A DNA stretch of 64,000 bases, from contig JASDDH010000016.1 in the NCBI GenBank assembly GCA_030407505.1, positions 23,671-87,670 of the forward strand. The letters run 5' to 3'. This DNA is from Planococcus sp. APC 4015. GTDB lineage: Bacteria; Actinomycetota; Actinomycetes; Actinomycetales; Microbacteriaceae. Shown in pieces: positions 8,943 to 17,623 of the stretch. The first letter of the stretch is position 1. The number at the start of each line of letters is the position of its first letter. The notes under the pieces were generated by a model, which saw only the letters and a list, made by a program, of their open reading frames with translations, made no database searches and was not told where the DNA came from. The position numbers and the translations under genes were made by a program.

Positions 8943-11152
8943 CAGCGGCCTCCCCACGCGGCGCGCATGCCTTCGAGGGCGACCACGACTTCTTCGGTGC
9001 GTGCGATGGCGGCCCGTTCGAGCACCTTCGAGATGCTGGGACTCGCCTCACCGCCCGTCACGCGCTCGACCGGCTGGTCGAGCCAGTCGAAGAACCGCCG
9101 CTGCACCTCATCGGCGAGCCATGCTCCGTAGGAGGTGCCGCGCGAGCCCTGTTCGACGATGAGCACGTTGTTGGTCTTGCGGATGCTGTCGCCGATCGTG
9201 TCCCAGTCCAGAGACGCCCGATCGAGCCAGCGCAGATCGATCACCTCGGCGTCGATGCCGGTCTGCTCCACCGCCTCGAGCGAATGGCCGACCATCGAGA
9301 GGTAGGTGAGCACCGTCAGATCGGACCCCTCCCGCCGCACCGCGGCAGAACCCGGCGGGATCACGTAGTCGAGGTCGCCGGCGGGCACCCGGTCGGCGGT
9401 GCCGTAGAGATCGACGTGCTCGATGACCAGCACGGGGTCTTCCAGCGCAAGCGCGGCGTTCATCAGACCCACGTAGTCCGCGGCCGTCGAGGGAGCGACG
9501 ATCCGCCATCCGGCCTGGGTGGCGAAGATGCCTGCGGGATCCATGAGGTGCTGCGATCCGTAGCCCGACCCCATCGCGACCTTGGTGCGCAGGACCAGGG
9601 GCACGGTGTTGTTCGCGCCGAACATGTGTCGTGCCTTGCCGACCTGGTTGAACACCTGGTCGGCGGCGACCCACATGAAGTCCGGGTACATGAACTCCAC
9701 GACGGGGCGGAATCGCCCGTCCAGCGCCATGCCGCCGGCAAGACCGAAGAAGCCGTTCTCGCTGATCGGTGTGCCGATCACGCGGTCCGGACCGTACTTC
9801 TTGGCCAGGCCCTTCGTCGCGCCGTTCGTTCCGCCGTTGAGACGGTGCACGTCTTCGCCCAGCACGACGATGCGCGGATCCGTCTCCATCCGACGGTCCA
9901 TCGTCTGGGCGACGGCGTCGACGAACTTCACGTCGCGCCACTCGCCGTCGCGCGTGAGCGGCTCGCTCGCCTCCATGTCGGCGAGCTCCGAGGCGTCACC
10001 GCGGATCCCGGTGTCGACGACCGCCGGGTCAGGCCAGAGCTCGGGACGGATGCGGCGCCGACCGGCGTTGTCGGGGTCGTCCTCGGTGAGTCGGCTCACG
10101 GCATCCGCCATCGCCGCCTGCGCCTGCTCGCGCACGGCGAGCGCCTCCTTCTCGCCCAGCAGGGAGAGCTTCGCCATCTCGGTCGCCACGCGCTCGATCG
10201 GATCACGCGCCCGCCAGGACGCCTCTTCGTCTTTCGTGCGATAGCCGAAGGCCGAACCGGGGTACGGACCGTTCTGGTGGAAGAAGCGGTAGACCTGGGC
10301 CTCGAGGATCGACGCGCCCTCCCCCGCCCGCATGCGCTCGAGCGCCTCTGCGGTGGCGAGGTGCACGGCGAGCGGGTCCATGCCGTCGACGCGCCAGGAC
10401 GGGATGCCGAAACCCTGACCGCGCACCGAGAACCGCGGATCGGCGGTGACCTCTTCGGCGTGGGTCGACACCGCGTACAGGTTGTTCTCGATGAAGTACA
10501 TGACGGGCAGCTTCCACGCCGCCGCGAGGTTCATCGACTCGAGCACCGAACCGATCTGGCTCGCCCCGTCCCCGAAGTAGTTGATCGAGACGTCCGACGT
10601 GCCTGAATGCTTCTGCGCCCATGCGGTGCCCGTCGCGAGCGGCGCACCGCCGCCGACGATCGCGTTCGTGCCCAGCGCGCCGGCTTCGAGCCACTGCAGG
10701 TGCATGGACCCGCCTCGTCCGCCCGAGAATCCCTGGGCCAAGCCGAGGATCTCGGCGAGAGTGCGCTGGAGGAGGGCCTGGAGATCGGTCGTGACCAGCG
10801 CGCCCAGATCCAGGGCACCGGCCGACACGTGCGTGATCGCCTTGGCGAGGAACTGGTGGTGGCCGCGGTGCGAGCCGTTGACGGCATCCGCCGATCGAAG
10901 GGCCGCGATCGAGCCGACCGCACCGCCCTCCTGGCCGATGCTCGAATGCGCCGGTCCGTGCACGAGTCCGGCAGCGGCGAGTTCGAGGACGCTTTCCTCG
11001 AAAGCGCGGATCAGGTGCATCTCGCCGAGCATCGTCGCCAGCAGCGCCGGATCGGCCTCTTTCCAGTCGGACGCCGTCGTCGTCAGCTCGATCCACGGCA
11101 CCCCCGTTTCGAGCTTGCGTCGTCGCGGCATGGTCGTCTCCGTCGAAGTCAT
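8942..11152 (-). CDS. Thiamine-diphosphate E1 component, alpha and beta fused
   Basis: The 736-residue product joins both E1 subunits. Residues from about 35 to 340 are the alpha part, with FEESVLELAAAGLVHGPAHS and the ThDP motif GDGASQIG...ENN. From about residue 385 the beta part follows, with RIVVLGEDV, PISENGFFGLAGGMALDG and EFMYPDFMWVAADQ. Separate alpha and beta genes are the usual form for pyruvate, branched-chain and acetoin dehydrogenases, so fusion is notable. The context (E2, zinc alcohol dehydrogenase) fits an acetoin-type or unassigned 2-oxoacid complex. It is the first gene of its operon, divergent from a VOC-GntR pair across candidate GntR operators. Confidence 0.9.
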   Translation of the reverse strand: MTSTETTMPRRRKLETGVPWIELTTTASDWKEADPALLATMLGEMHLIRAFEESVLELAAAGLVHGPAHSSIGQEGGAVGSIAALRSADAVNGSHRGHHQFLAKAITHVSAGALDLGALVTTDLQALLQRTLAEILGLAQGFSGGRGGSMHLQWLEAGALGTNAIVGGGAPLATGTAWAQKHSGTSDVSINYFGDGASQIGSVLESMNLAAAWKLPVMYFIENNLYAVSTHAEEVTADPRFSVRGQGFGIPSWRVDGMDPLAVHLATAEALERMRAGEGASILEAQVYRFFHQNGPYPGSAFGYRTKDEEASWRARDPIERVATEMAKLSLLGEKEALAVREQAQAAMADAVSRLTEDDPDNAGRRRIRPELWPDPAVVDTGIRGDASELADMEASEPLTRDGEWRDVKFVDAVAQTMDRRMETDPRIVVLGEDVHRLNGGTNGATKGLAKKYGPDRVIGTPISENGFFGLAGGMALDGRFRPVVEFMYPDFMWVAADQVFNQVGKARHMFGANNTVPLVLRTKVAMGSGYGSQHLMDPAGIFATQAGWRIVAPSTAADYVGLMNAALALEDPVLVIEHVDLYGTADRVPAGDLDYVIPPGSAAVRREGSDLTVLTYLSMVGHSLEAVEQTGIDAEVIDLRWLDRASLDWDTIGDSIRKTNNVLIVEQGSRGTSYGAWLADEVQRRFFDWLDQPVERVTGGEASPSISKVLERAAIARTEEVVVALEGMRAAWGGR

Positions 11153-11185
11153 GCGACCGAACTGGTCACGAGCAGACTAAGCCTC

Positions 11186-11199
11186 GATTGCATCCAATC
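11186..11199 (+). promoter_or_regulatory. Candidate GntR operator, copy 1
   Basis: GATTGCATCCAATC is a dyad (GATTG/CAATC, 4-base spacer) lying 34 bases upstream of the E1 start, in its likely promoter. The core GATTGCATCCA recurs with one change in inverted orientation at 11251-11261. Its position between divergent genes beside a GntR-FCD regulator makes it the likely binding site of that regulator. Confidence 0.55.
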
Positions 11200-11250
11200 G
11201 CAAGGTCGTTGGGCAAGATCGACGACTACTTCCCCATGCTGATCGATGTG

Positions 11251-11261
11251 TGGATACAATC
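11251..11261 (-). promoter_or_regulatory. Candidate GntR operator, copy 2, overlapping a -10 element
   Basis: The reverse strand reads GATTGTATCCA, ten of eleven bases like copy 1. On the plus strand the same bases contain TACAAT (11255-11260), a good -10 for the VOC-GntR operon starting at 11296. It is also embedded in the dyad TGTGGAT/ATCCACA. Repression of the VOC-GntR operon by its own product would fit this layout. Confidence 0.5.
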
Positions 11262-11295
11262 AGGCATCCACATCGTCGTGCAGAAGGAGAGCAGG

Positions 11296-11820
11296 ATGCC
11301 GCTTCCCGGTATGCGGGGCATCGACCACATCGGCTTCACCGTGCCCGATCTCGACGCCGCCGAGCGGTGGCTCATCGACGTGCTCGGAGCGACGCCCGTG
11401 TACACGCTGGGCGCCAAGCGGGCAGACGACGACTGGATGACCGTTCAGCTCGGCGTGCATCCGCGCACCGTGATCGATGAGATCCGCTTCTATCGCCTGG
11501 GCAACGGCACGAACCTCGAGGTGTTCGCGTACGACAGCGCCGACGGCCAGGCGCCGCAGCCCCGCAACAGCGACATCGGCGGTCATCACCTGGCGATCTA
11601 CGTCGATGACATGGATGCCGCAGCCGCCTATCTGCGCGAGCGCGACGTCGAGGTGATGGGCGAGCCCGTGACGAGCGCGGGAGCGTCAGCGGGCCAGCGG
11701 TGGCTCTACTTCCGCAGCCCCTGGGGCATGCAGTTCGAGCTCGTCAGCTTTCCCGACGGCAAGGCCTACGAGTCCGGCGCCGCGACGCGCCTCTGGCACC
11801 CCGGGCATCCCGCCGAGTGA
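11296..11820 (+). CDS. VOC-family (glyoxalase/bleomycin-resistance fold) protein
   Basis: The 174-residue protein has two VOC modules: the first begins GIDHIGFTVPDLDAAERWL and the second HHLAIYVDDMDAAAAYLRE, ending with PWGMQFELVSFPDGKAYE. His residues in IDHIGF and HHLAIY and the final Glu in FELV match the usual metal ligands. The start is fixed by AAGGAGAGCAGG. The gene is first in an operon with a GntR regulator and faces the E1/E2/dehydrogenase operon, so it probably acts on the same substrate or on a metabolite from it, for instance as an isomerase, lyase or dioxygenase. The reaction is not known. Confidence 0.85.
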   Translation: MPLPGMRGIDHIGFTVPDLDAAERWLIDVLGATPVYTLGAKRADDDWMTVQLGVHPRTVIDEIRFYRLGNGTNLEVFAYDSADGQAPQPRNSDIGGHHLAIYVDDMDAAAAYLRERDVEVMGEPVTSAGASAGQRWLYFRSPWGMQFELVSFPDGKAYESGAATRLWHPGHPAE

Positions 11821-11836
11821 AGGAACGGACGAACCG

Positions 11837-12526
11837 ATGAGCACGATCGACACGGCGCGCACGCGCGACGGCGACGCCGGAGCGCGTATCGCCGACGGCA
11901 TCCGCTCGGCCATCATCGCGGGCGCCTACCTTCCCGGGGCTCGGATCCGCCAGGAGGATGTCGCGGCGGAGTTCGGCGCCAGCCGGGTTCCCGTGCGCGA
12001 GGCGATCCGCCAGCTCGAGTACGAAGGTCTCGTCACCGTCGTCGCGAACTCGGGCGCGTGGGTGTCGCGGCTGACCCTCGCCGAATGCGAGGAGGTGTAC
12101 CAGATGCGCGAGCGGCTCGAGCCTCTGCTTCTGCGCTACAGCGCACCGGGCCTCGACGACGATCACCTCGCGCATCTCGCCGACCTCGCCCAGAGCATCA
12201 GCGACGCCGGTGACGACACCGAGACGTTCCTGGCGCTGGACCGCGAGTTCCATCTCGCGAGCTACGCGGCGGCCCAGACCTCGCAGCTCGACGGACTGAT
12301 CCTCAAGCTGTGGAACACGACCGCACCGTATCGCCGGGCCTATGTCGCCGGCTGGACGCCCGATGCCCGTCGCATCGCATACGAAGAGCATCACCTCATG
12401 GTGGCGGCGCTGCGCGACGGCGACGTCGAGGAAGCGGAGCGCGTGCTCACCGCTCACATCCGCCGCACCCGTCGCCAGCTGGCGAAGAACCCCCACGTGT
12501 TCGACGTCGCGCACGGCGACGTCTGA
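11837..12526 (+). CDS. GntR-family regulator, FCD (FadR) subfamily
   Basis: The 229-residue protein has an N-terminal winged helix (IRSAIIAGAYLPGARIRQED, FGASRVPVREAIRQLEYEGL) and a C-terminal FCD helical domain. FCD metal-ligand residues are seen in DREFHLASYA and in the two later histidine positions (EEHHLMVAAL and LTAHIRRT). It lies 16 bases after the VOC gene and just before the aldehyde dehydrogenase gene. It probably represses the divergent E1/E2/dehydrogenase operon and its own operon, releasing DNA when a carboxylate ligand binds. The two GATTGyATCCA elements upstream are the proposed sites. Confidence 0.9.
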   Translation: MSTIDTARTRDGDAGARIADGIRSAIIAGAYLPGARIRQEDVAAEFGASRVPVREAIRQLEYEGLVTVVANSGAWVSRLTLAECEEVYQMRERLEPLLLRYSAPGLDDDHLAHLADLAQSISDAGDDTETFLALDREFHLASYAAAQTSQLDGLILKLWNTTAPYRRAYVAGWTPDARRIAYEEHHLMVAALRDGDVEEAERVLTAHIRRTRRQLAKNPHVFDVAHGDV

Positions 12527-12548
12527 AACCGATCGAAAGGCATCGTCT

Positions 12549-13925
12549 GTGGCCATCGCATCCATCAACCCCGCAACGGGAGAGCTCGTCCGCGAGTTCA
12601 CCGCACACACCGACGCCGAGGTGGACGAGCGCATCGCATCGGCCCACCAGGCGTTCGCCGACCTCCAGAAGACGGACTTCGCCACCCGCGCGCGCTGGAT
12701 GCGCGCCGCAGCCGACCTGCTCGACGACGAGGTCGAGCAGGTCGCCGACATGATCACGCTCGAGATGGGCAAGCCGCTCGCGCAGGCGAGGGCGGAAGCC
12801 CGCAAGTCCGCCACCGCGATGCGCTTCTACGCGGAGCGCGCCGAGGCATTCCTCACCGGACACGCGCTCGAGGACCCGTCGGCCGTGAACGCCTCGTCCG
12901 CGACGACGCGGTACGAGCCGCTGGGCGTGGTGCTGGCGGTCATGCCCTGGAACTACCCGATCTGGCAGGTCGTGCGCTTCGCCGCGCCCGCCCTGATGGC
13001 CGGCAACACCGGGTTGCTCAAGCACGCGTCGAACGTGCCCCAGGCGGCGCTGTACCTCGACGCCCTGTTCGAGCGCGGCGGATTCCCGAGCGGATCCTTC
13101 CGGTCGCTGCTCATTCCGGCGGCGGGGGTGGAGCGCGTGCTGCGCGACCCCCGCGTCGTGGCCGCGACCCTCACCGGATCCGAGCCCGCCGGGCGCTCGG
13201 TCGCCGCCATCGCCGGCTCCGAGGTCAAGCACGTCGTGCTCGAGCTCGGCGGCTCCGACCCGTTCATCGTCATGCCGAGCGCCGATCTCGACAAGGCGGT
13301 CGCCACCGCCGTCACGTCGCGCACCACGAACAACGGCCAGGCGTGCATCAACGCCAAGCGCTTCATCGTGCACACCGATGTCTACGACGCGTTCGTCGCG
13401 GCGTTCACGACAGCGATGGCCGCTCTCGTCTCGGGCGATCCCACCGACGCCGGGACCGACATCGGCCCGCTCGCCACCTCGTCGGGGCTCGACGACCTCG
13501 CCGAACTCGTCGACGACGCGATCGCGAAAGGCGCGACCGCCGAGGTCGGCGGATCTCGTCCATCGGGCGCCGGATGGTTCTACCCTCCGACGGTGCTGAC
13601 CGGCATCCAGCCGCAGATGAGGCTCTACGCCGAGGAGGCCTTCGGCCCGGTCGCCACCGTGTACCGCGCCGACGACGCCGCCGAGGCCCTTCGCATCGCC
13701 AACGACACCACATTCGGCCTGAGCTCGGCGGTGTGGACGCAGGATGCCGCGGAGGAGTCCGAACTCGTCGCGGGCATCCGCGCCGGTGCGGTCTTCGTGA
13801 ACGGCATGTCGATCTCGTACCCCGAGCTGCCGTTCGGCGGAATCAAGGACTCGGGTGTCGGACGCGAGCTGTCGGCCGAGGGCATCCGCGAGTTCTGCAA
13901 CCTGAAGTCGGTCTGGAAGGCCTGA
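12549..13925 (+). CDS. NAD(P)-dependent aldehyde (succinate-semialdehyde type) dehydrogenase
   Basis: The 458-residue enzyme begins at a GTG behind GAAAGG. It shows [23 protein letters not shown], the glutamate of [12 protein letters not shown], and the catalytic cysteine in [12 protein letters not shown]. The C-terminal [16 protein letters not shown] is also standard. The overall pattern is closest to the short GabD/SSADH branch, about 455 residues long. It lies 22 bases after the GntR gene and likely shares its operon. It could oxidise succinate semialdehyde or a related aldehyde made by this cluster. Confidence 0.88.
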   Translation: MAIASINPATGELVREFTAHTDAEVDERIASAHQAFADLQKTDFATRARWMRAAADLLDDEVEQVADMITLEMGKPLAQARAEARKSATAMRFYAERAEAFLTGHALEDPSAVNASSATTRYEPLGVVLAVMPWNYPIWQVVRFAAPALMAGNTGLLKHASNVPQAALYLDALFERGGFPSGSFRSLLIPAAGVERVLRDPRVVAATLTGSEPAGRSVAAIAGSEVKHVVLELGGSDPFIVMPSADLDKAVATAVTSRTTNNGQACINAKRFIVHTDVYDAFVAAFTTAMAALVSGDPTDAGTDIGPLATSSGLDDLAELVDDAIAKGATAEVGGSRPSGAGWFYPPTVLTGIQPQMRLYAEEAFGPVATVYRADDAAEALRIANDTTFGLSSAVWTQDAAEESELVAGIRAGAVFVNGMSISYPELPFGGIKDSGVGRELSAEGIREFCNLKSVWKA

Positions 13926-13937
13926 CGGGCACAGCCC

Positions 13938-14576
13938 TCAGCCGTGCGGCAGCGAGTCGTTGGCGCCACGGCCGCGGACGAACCAGATCGCGCGCACCTC
14001 GACCTCGCCGTCGTTCCAGAAGCGGTGCGGCCGGTGCGAGTCGAACATGATCGAGTCGCCCGTCTCGAGAACGCTCGCGACACCGTCGACCTCGACGTCG
14101 AGCGACCCCGAGATCACGATGCCGTACTCGCGGCCCGCGTGGTGGATGTGCTCGACCGGCGACGCGGTGTGCGGCGCGTAGATGACTTCGAGGAACTCCG
14201 CGTCGGATTCGCCGACGGCGGTGAGCCTGCTCCAGCGCGGACCCGAGCTGAGCTTGATGGTGGGGTGGTCAGCCGCGCGCTGGACGATGCCGGCGGCGAC
14301 GAGATCCCGGATGCCGTCGGGCGCCGCCGGCGACGCGGCATCCGGTACCGCCGCGCCCTGCGGAGCCAGAAGGTCGTTCATCGAGACGCCGAGCTCGCTG
14401 GCCGCCGCGTAGAGAGCGGGGACGCTGAACGCTCCGAGCCCGCGCTCGACCTGCGACACGTGGCTGGCCGACACGCCGATGCGGCGCCCGAGCTCGCGGA
14501 CGGTGAGGCCGGACGCCTTTCGGGCCGTGCGCACACGCTCACCCACAAGGTCCCACGGGATGTCGAGATCAGGCAT
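13938..14576 (-). CDS. XRE-family regulator with C-terminal cupin (first of a tandem pair)
   Basis: The 212-residue protein has an N-terminal helix-turn-helix (VRTARKASGLTVRELGRRIG, SASHVSQVERG) and a C-terminal cupin sensor (VEHIHHAGREYGIVISGSLDV, GDSIMFDSHRPHRFWN). This is the MerR-like XRE-cupin layout used by PuuR-type regulators of amine and amino-acid catabolism. It lies 8 bases downstream of a second gene of the same architecture and converges on the aldehyde dehydrogenase gene. The ligand is unknown. Confidence 0.88.
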   Translation of the reverse strand: MPDLDIPWDLVGERVRTARKASGLTVRELGRRIGVSASHVSQVERGLGAFSVPALYAAASELGVSMNDLLAPQGAAVPDAASPAAPDGIRDLVAAGIVQRAADHPTIKLSSGPRWSRLTAVGESDAEFLEVIYAPHTASPVEHIHHAGREYGIVISGSLDVEVDGVASVLETGDSIMFDSHRPHRFWNDGEVEVRAIWFVRGRGANDSLPHG

Positions 14577-14584
14577 GCGCGCCC

Positions 14585-15250
14585 CTAGACCTCGGCACGC
14601 CCGGGAAGGCGGCTCATGGCGTCGAGCACGTCGACAGCGCTGCGCATCACCGGCGAGGGATCGGCGACCGATTCACCCCGACGCGCCTGCCCCATCACGA
14701 ACCAAACGCCCTCCGACACGGCGTCGGTGTGGTTGAGGTAGAGGTGCGGGCGCATCGAGTCGAAGCAGAAGGAGTCGCCCGGCCGGAGGACGTGGCTGTC
14801 GAAGTCGAGCTTCAGGGTGATCTCGCCCCGGATGATGTAGCCGTACTCCACGCCTTCATGGCGCATGTGGGAGTCGTCGAGCGAGCTCGCCGCTCCGGGC
14901 TGGTAGGTGACGTGCAGGGCGTCCACACCCCCGCCCGCAACGGCGAGGCCCCGCCACGAGACGCCGTTCTCCATGAGTATCTCGGGGGCCGTCTCCCAAC
15001 GCTGCACGGGGTGCGCGGGCAGCTGCCGGCGCGTGGCCTCGGGTGTCGACGCCGTGCCGAGCACGTCGTCGACCGACAGGCCGAGCGTGTTGACGATCGC
15101 GTACAGCGTGCTCACCGACGGCTGGACCTTGCCGGTCTCGACCTGCGACAGAAGGCTGGGCGAGATCGCCGCGGCGCCGGCCGTCGCCCGCAGGCTCAGG
15201 CCCTGGGCGAGACGCGCCTGCCGGATCCTCGCGCCGAGCTGCGCCGTCAT
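14585..15250 (-). CDS. XRE-family regulator with C-terminal cupin (second of a tandem pair)
   Basis: The 221-residue product has the HTH LGARIRQARLAQGLSLRATA...ISPSLLSQVETGKVQPS and the cupin motifs DSHMRHEGVEYGYIIRGEI and GDSFCFDSMRPHLYLN. It shares the architecture of its downstream neighbour but the sequences are clearly diverged, so they probably read different signals. An AAAGGAA ribosome site precedes the ATG. The gene starts 67 bases after the end of the M24 gene, which makes control of that catabolic operon its likely role. Confidence 0.88.
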   Translation of the reverse strand: MTAQLGARIRQARLAQGLSLRATAGAAAISPSLLSQVETGKVQPSVSTLYAIVNTLGLSVDDVLGTASTPEATRRQLPAHPVQRWETAPEILMENGVSWRGLAVAGGGVDALHVTYQPGAASSLDDSHMRHEGVEYGYIIRGEITLKLDFDSHVLRPGDSFCFDSMRPHLYLNHTDAVSEGVWFVMGQARRGESVADPSPVMRSAVDVLDAMSRLPGRAEV

Positions 15251-15317
15251 GGAGTTCCTTTCCCGCTGCTCGACCCTATCGCTGTGTACCGTGTGGGTGA
15301 ACGCGACGCTCCGCGTG

Positions 15318-16628
15318 TCAGTCGCGGTACGGGTTCGCGACGAAGAGATCCTGCGCGGGGAACTTCGTGAGCACCTCGATGCCGTAATCGGTGACGACGA
15401 CCTCCTCCTCGATGCGCGCGGCCGACGAGCCGTCGGACGCCGGGCAGTAGGTCTCCATCGCGAACACCATCCCCGCCTTCAGCTCCACCGGGTCCTTCAT
15501 GGAGTTGAGGCGCGAGATGATCGGCCGCTCATGCAGGCCGAGCCCCAGTCCGTGCGCGAACTGCAGCCCGAATGCCGACAACTCGTTCTCGAACCCGAAG
15601 TCCTCGGCCTTCGGGAGCACCGCGGCCACCTGGTCGCTGCCGACGCCCGGACGGATCGCGTCGAGCGCGGCATCCATCCACTCGCGTGCCTGCTTGTAGG
15701 CGTCGCGCTGGCTGTCCGTGGCCCAGCCGACGCCGAACGTGCGGTAGTAGCACGTGCGATAGCCGTTGAATGAGTGGATGATGTCGAAGAACGCCTGGTC
15801 GCCGGGGCGGATGATGCGATCCGTGAAGTTGTGCGGATGCGGGTTGCACCGCTCCCCCGAGATCGCGTTGACGGCTTCGACCTGATCGCTGCCGTATTCG
15901 TAGAGACGCTTGTTGGCCAGCGCGACGATCTCGTTCTCGCGCACACCGGGCTTGAGCGCCTCGACGATGTCCTGGTAGACGCCGTCGACCATCGCGGCCG
16001 CCTGATTGAGCAGCATGATCTCGTCGGTGTTCTTGATGACCCGCGCGTCGAGCATCGACTGCTGGGCATCGGCGACCCGCAGCCCCTGCCGCTGCATCTC
16101 GAAGAGGAAGGGCGGCTCGACGATGTCGAGTCCGACCGGCGCGTCCGCGAGGCCCTCCGCCGTGAGGAGCGACACGATCTCGGACACCGCGTCGCGCATG
16201 AGCCCGGCGCCCTCGGGATCGACGGCACCCCGGAACCCGAGGAAGCCCGCCCGGTAGTTCTCCTCGGGCACCCAGTCCGAGTACAGCTTGTGGTGGCGCA
16301 CGGCCGACCCGAAGTCCCACAGGATCGGCTCGCGGCCCCGCATCAGCAGCGCGTAGCGGATCATCTTGTCGCCGAGGGCGCCGCCGATCCACGTCTGCGT
16401 CGTGTAGCGGATGTTGTAGAAGTCGAAGAGCAGGAACGCGCCGCATTCCGACGCCTCCAGGGCGGCCTTCGCACGATCGAGGCGGTAGGAGCGCAGCCGG
16501 TCGAAATCGACGCGGTGCTCGTAGTCCACGGCGTTCTGACCGGGTGCTCCCAGGGGACGCACCCCGGGCGGACGCGACGCGGGCCGCTCGAAGCGACCCG
16601 CTCCGCCGTGACCGTGGTGGCCTCCCAT
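15318..16628 (-). CDS. M24 (pita-bread fold) hydrolase-like protein with altered metal site, paralogue A
   Basis: The 436-residue protein has an N-terminal creatinase/prolidase-like domain (FLLFDFYNIRYTTQTWIG, ILWDFGSAVRHH) and a C-terminal M24 catalytic domain. His and two Glu ligands appear intact (FAHGLGLGLHERP, FAMETYCPASDG, RIEEEVVVTD). In the first metal loop, FFDIIHSFNGYRTCYYRTF, the second canonical Asp is Cys and the first is shifted by one by my alignment. DMSP lyase DddP, ectoine hydrolase DoeA and creatinase are the nearest families I know with this layout. Its ATG overlaps the dehydrogenase stop (TGATG). It has a paralogue at 25854-27242. The substrate is unknown. Confidence 0.85.
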   Translation of the reverse strand: MGGHHGHGGAGRFERPASRPPGVRPLGAPGQNAVDYEHRVDFDRLRSYRLDRAKAALEASECGAFLLFDFYNIRYTTQTWIGGALGDKMIRYALLMRGREPILWDFGSAVRHHKLYSDWVPEENYRAGFLGFRGAVDPEGAGLMRDAVSEIVSLLTAEGLADAPVGLDIVEPPFLFEMQRQGLRVADAQQSMLDARVIKNTDEIMLLNQAAAMVDGVYQDIVEALKPGVRENEIVALANKRLYEYGSDQVEAVNAISGERCNPHPHNFTDRIIRPGDQAFFDIIHSFNGYRTCYYRTFGVGWATDSQRDAYKQAREWMDAALDAIRPGVGSDQVAAVLPKAEDFGFENELSAFGLQFAHGLGLGLHERPIISRLNSMKDPVELKAGMVFAMETYCPASDGSSAARIEEEVVVTDYGIEVLTKFPAQDLFVANPYRD

Positions 16629-17560
16629 CAGGCCTCCAGCCCGTCGCCCACGGCCGCCTCCTCCGAGACGATGTCCAGGCCCGAGCCGCGCGCGATCGTC
16701 ACGATGAGCGAGGCGAAGTCCTGCTCGGTGTTGCCGTTGCCGACCTCCTGGGCCACGAGATTGCGTGTCACGCTCGCGACCGGCATCACCACCCCGAGGG
16801 ACTTCGCGGCGGCGAGTCCCAGGTCGAAGTCCTTCTGCAGCAGCACGTTGGTGAAGGTCGGGGTGAAATCGAGGTTGACCAGCGCCGGAGTCTTGTACTG
16901 GGTGAAGACGGAGCCCATCACCGAGTCGTTCAGGAACGACAGGAACGCCTCGCGGGTGACACCGGCCTTCTCTGCGAGCACGGTGATCTCGGCGAGCGAC
17001 TGGATGACGACACCGAGGAACACGTTGTGCGCGATCTTCACGATGCGGGCGACCTCGGCTTCTCCGACGTAGGTCACGCCGCGCCCCCAGGTCTGCAGCA
17101 GCGGTTCGATCTCGTCGTAGGCGTCGCGGGGTCCGGATGCCGCCACGGTCAGCTTTCCCACCGAGATCACCTTCGGGTTGCCCGACACGGGGGTCGCGAG
17201 GAACCCGACGCCCCGCGCCTCGGCGGCGGCGCGCACCGTCTCGGACGCCTCGACGGACACGGTCGACGCGTCGCCGATGATGCGGGGAGCGCGCGCGGGG
17301 TCGGTGAGGAGTCCGTCCGGGCCGAGCATGACGTTCTCGAGGTCGTGCGAGGCCGAGACCATGCTGAAGACGATGTCGCGATCGGCGAGGTCGACCGGGC
17401 GGTCCACGATCGTCGCCCCGAACTCCGTCAGGGGCTCGGCCTTGGAGCGGGTGCGGTTGTAGACCGCGACGGGATAGCCCGCGTCGAGCAGGCGCTTGGC
17501 GAGCTGGAACCCCATGCGCCCGGCTCCGATCCATCCGACCGTGGGCTTGTTGTCCGTCAT
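16628..17560 (-). CDS. Beta-hydroxyacid dehydrogenase (3-hydroxyisobutyrate dehydrogenase family)
   Basis: The 310-residue enzyme starts with VGWIGAGRMGFQLAKRLLDAG, the GxGxxG NAD(P) loop of this family, then VYNRTRSKAEPL. The substrate motif is GVGFLATPVSGNPKVISVGKL and the catalytic lysine is in IVKIAHNVFLG. The domain order and length match 3-hydroxyisobutyrate/tartronate-semialdehyde reductases. It sits between a RidA gene and an M24 gene in the import-degradation operon, so it probably interconverts a hydroxyacid and a semialdehyde in that pathway. The physiological direction is unknown. Confidence 0.9.
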   Translation of the reverse strand: MTDNKPTVGWIGAGRMGFQLAKRLLDAGYPVAVYNRTRSKAEPLTEFGATIVDRPVDLADRDIVFSMVSASHDLENVMLGPDGLLTDPARAPRIIGDASTVSVEASETVRAAAEARGVGFLATPVSGNPKVISVGKLTVAASGPRDAYDEIEPLLQTWGRGVTYVGEAEVARIVKIAHNVFLGVVIQSLAEITVLAEKAGVTREAFLSFLNDSVMGSVFTQYKTPALVNLDFTPTFTNVLLQKDFDLGLAAAKSLGVVMPVASVTRNLVAQEVGNGNTEQDFASLIVTIARGSGLDIVSEEAAVGDGLEA

Positions 17561-17623
17561 GTGTGTCTCCTTCGTGGTGGTGCAGAACGGGTGGTCGGCC
17601 GACGGCGCGACAGGTGGGGTGGA

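Noticed and set aside
6493..11152. Calling the E1/E2/dehydrogenase operon an acetoin (aco) operon
   Set aside because: No acoX, AcoR or E3 gene is present and E1 is fused; the idea is kept only as one option.
15318..16628. Calling the M24 protein a DMSP lyase (DddP)
   Set aside because: The fold and several motifs are similar, but the metal loop differs and no other DMSP gene is present.
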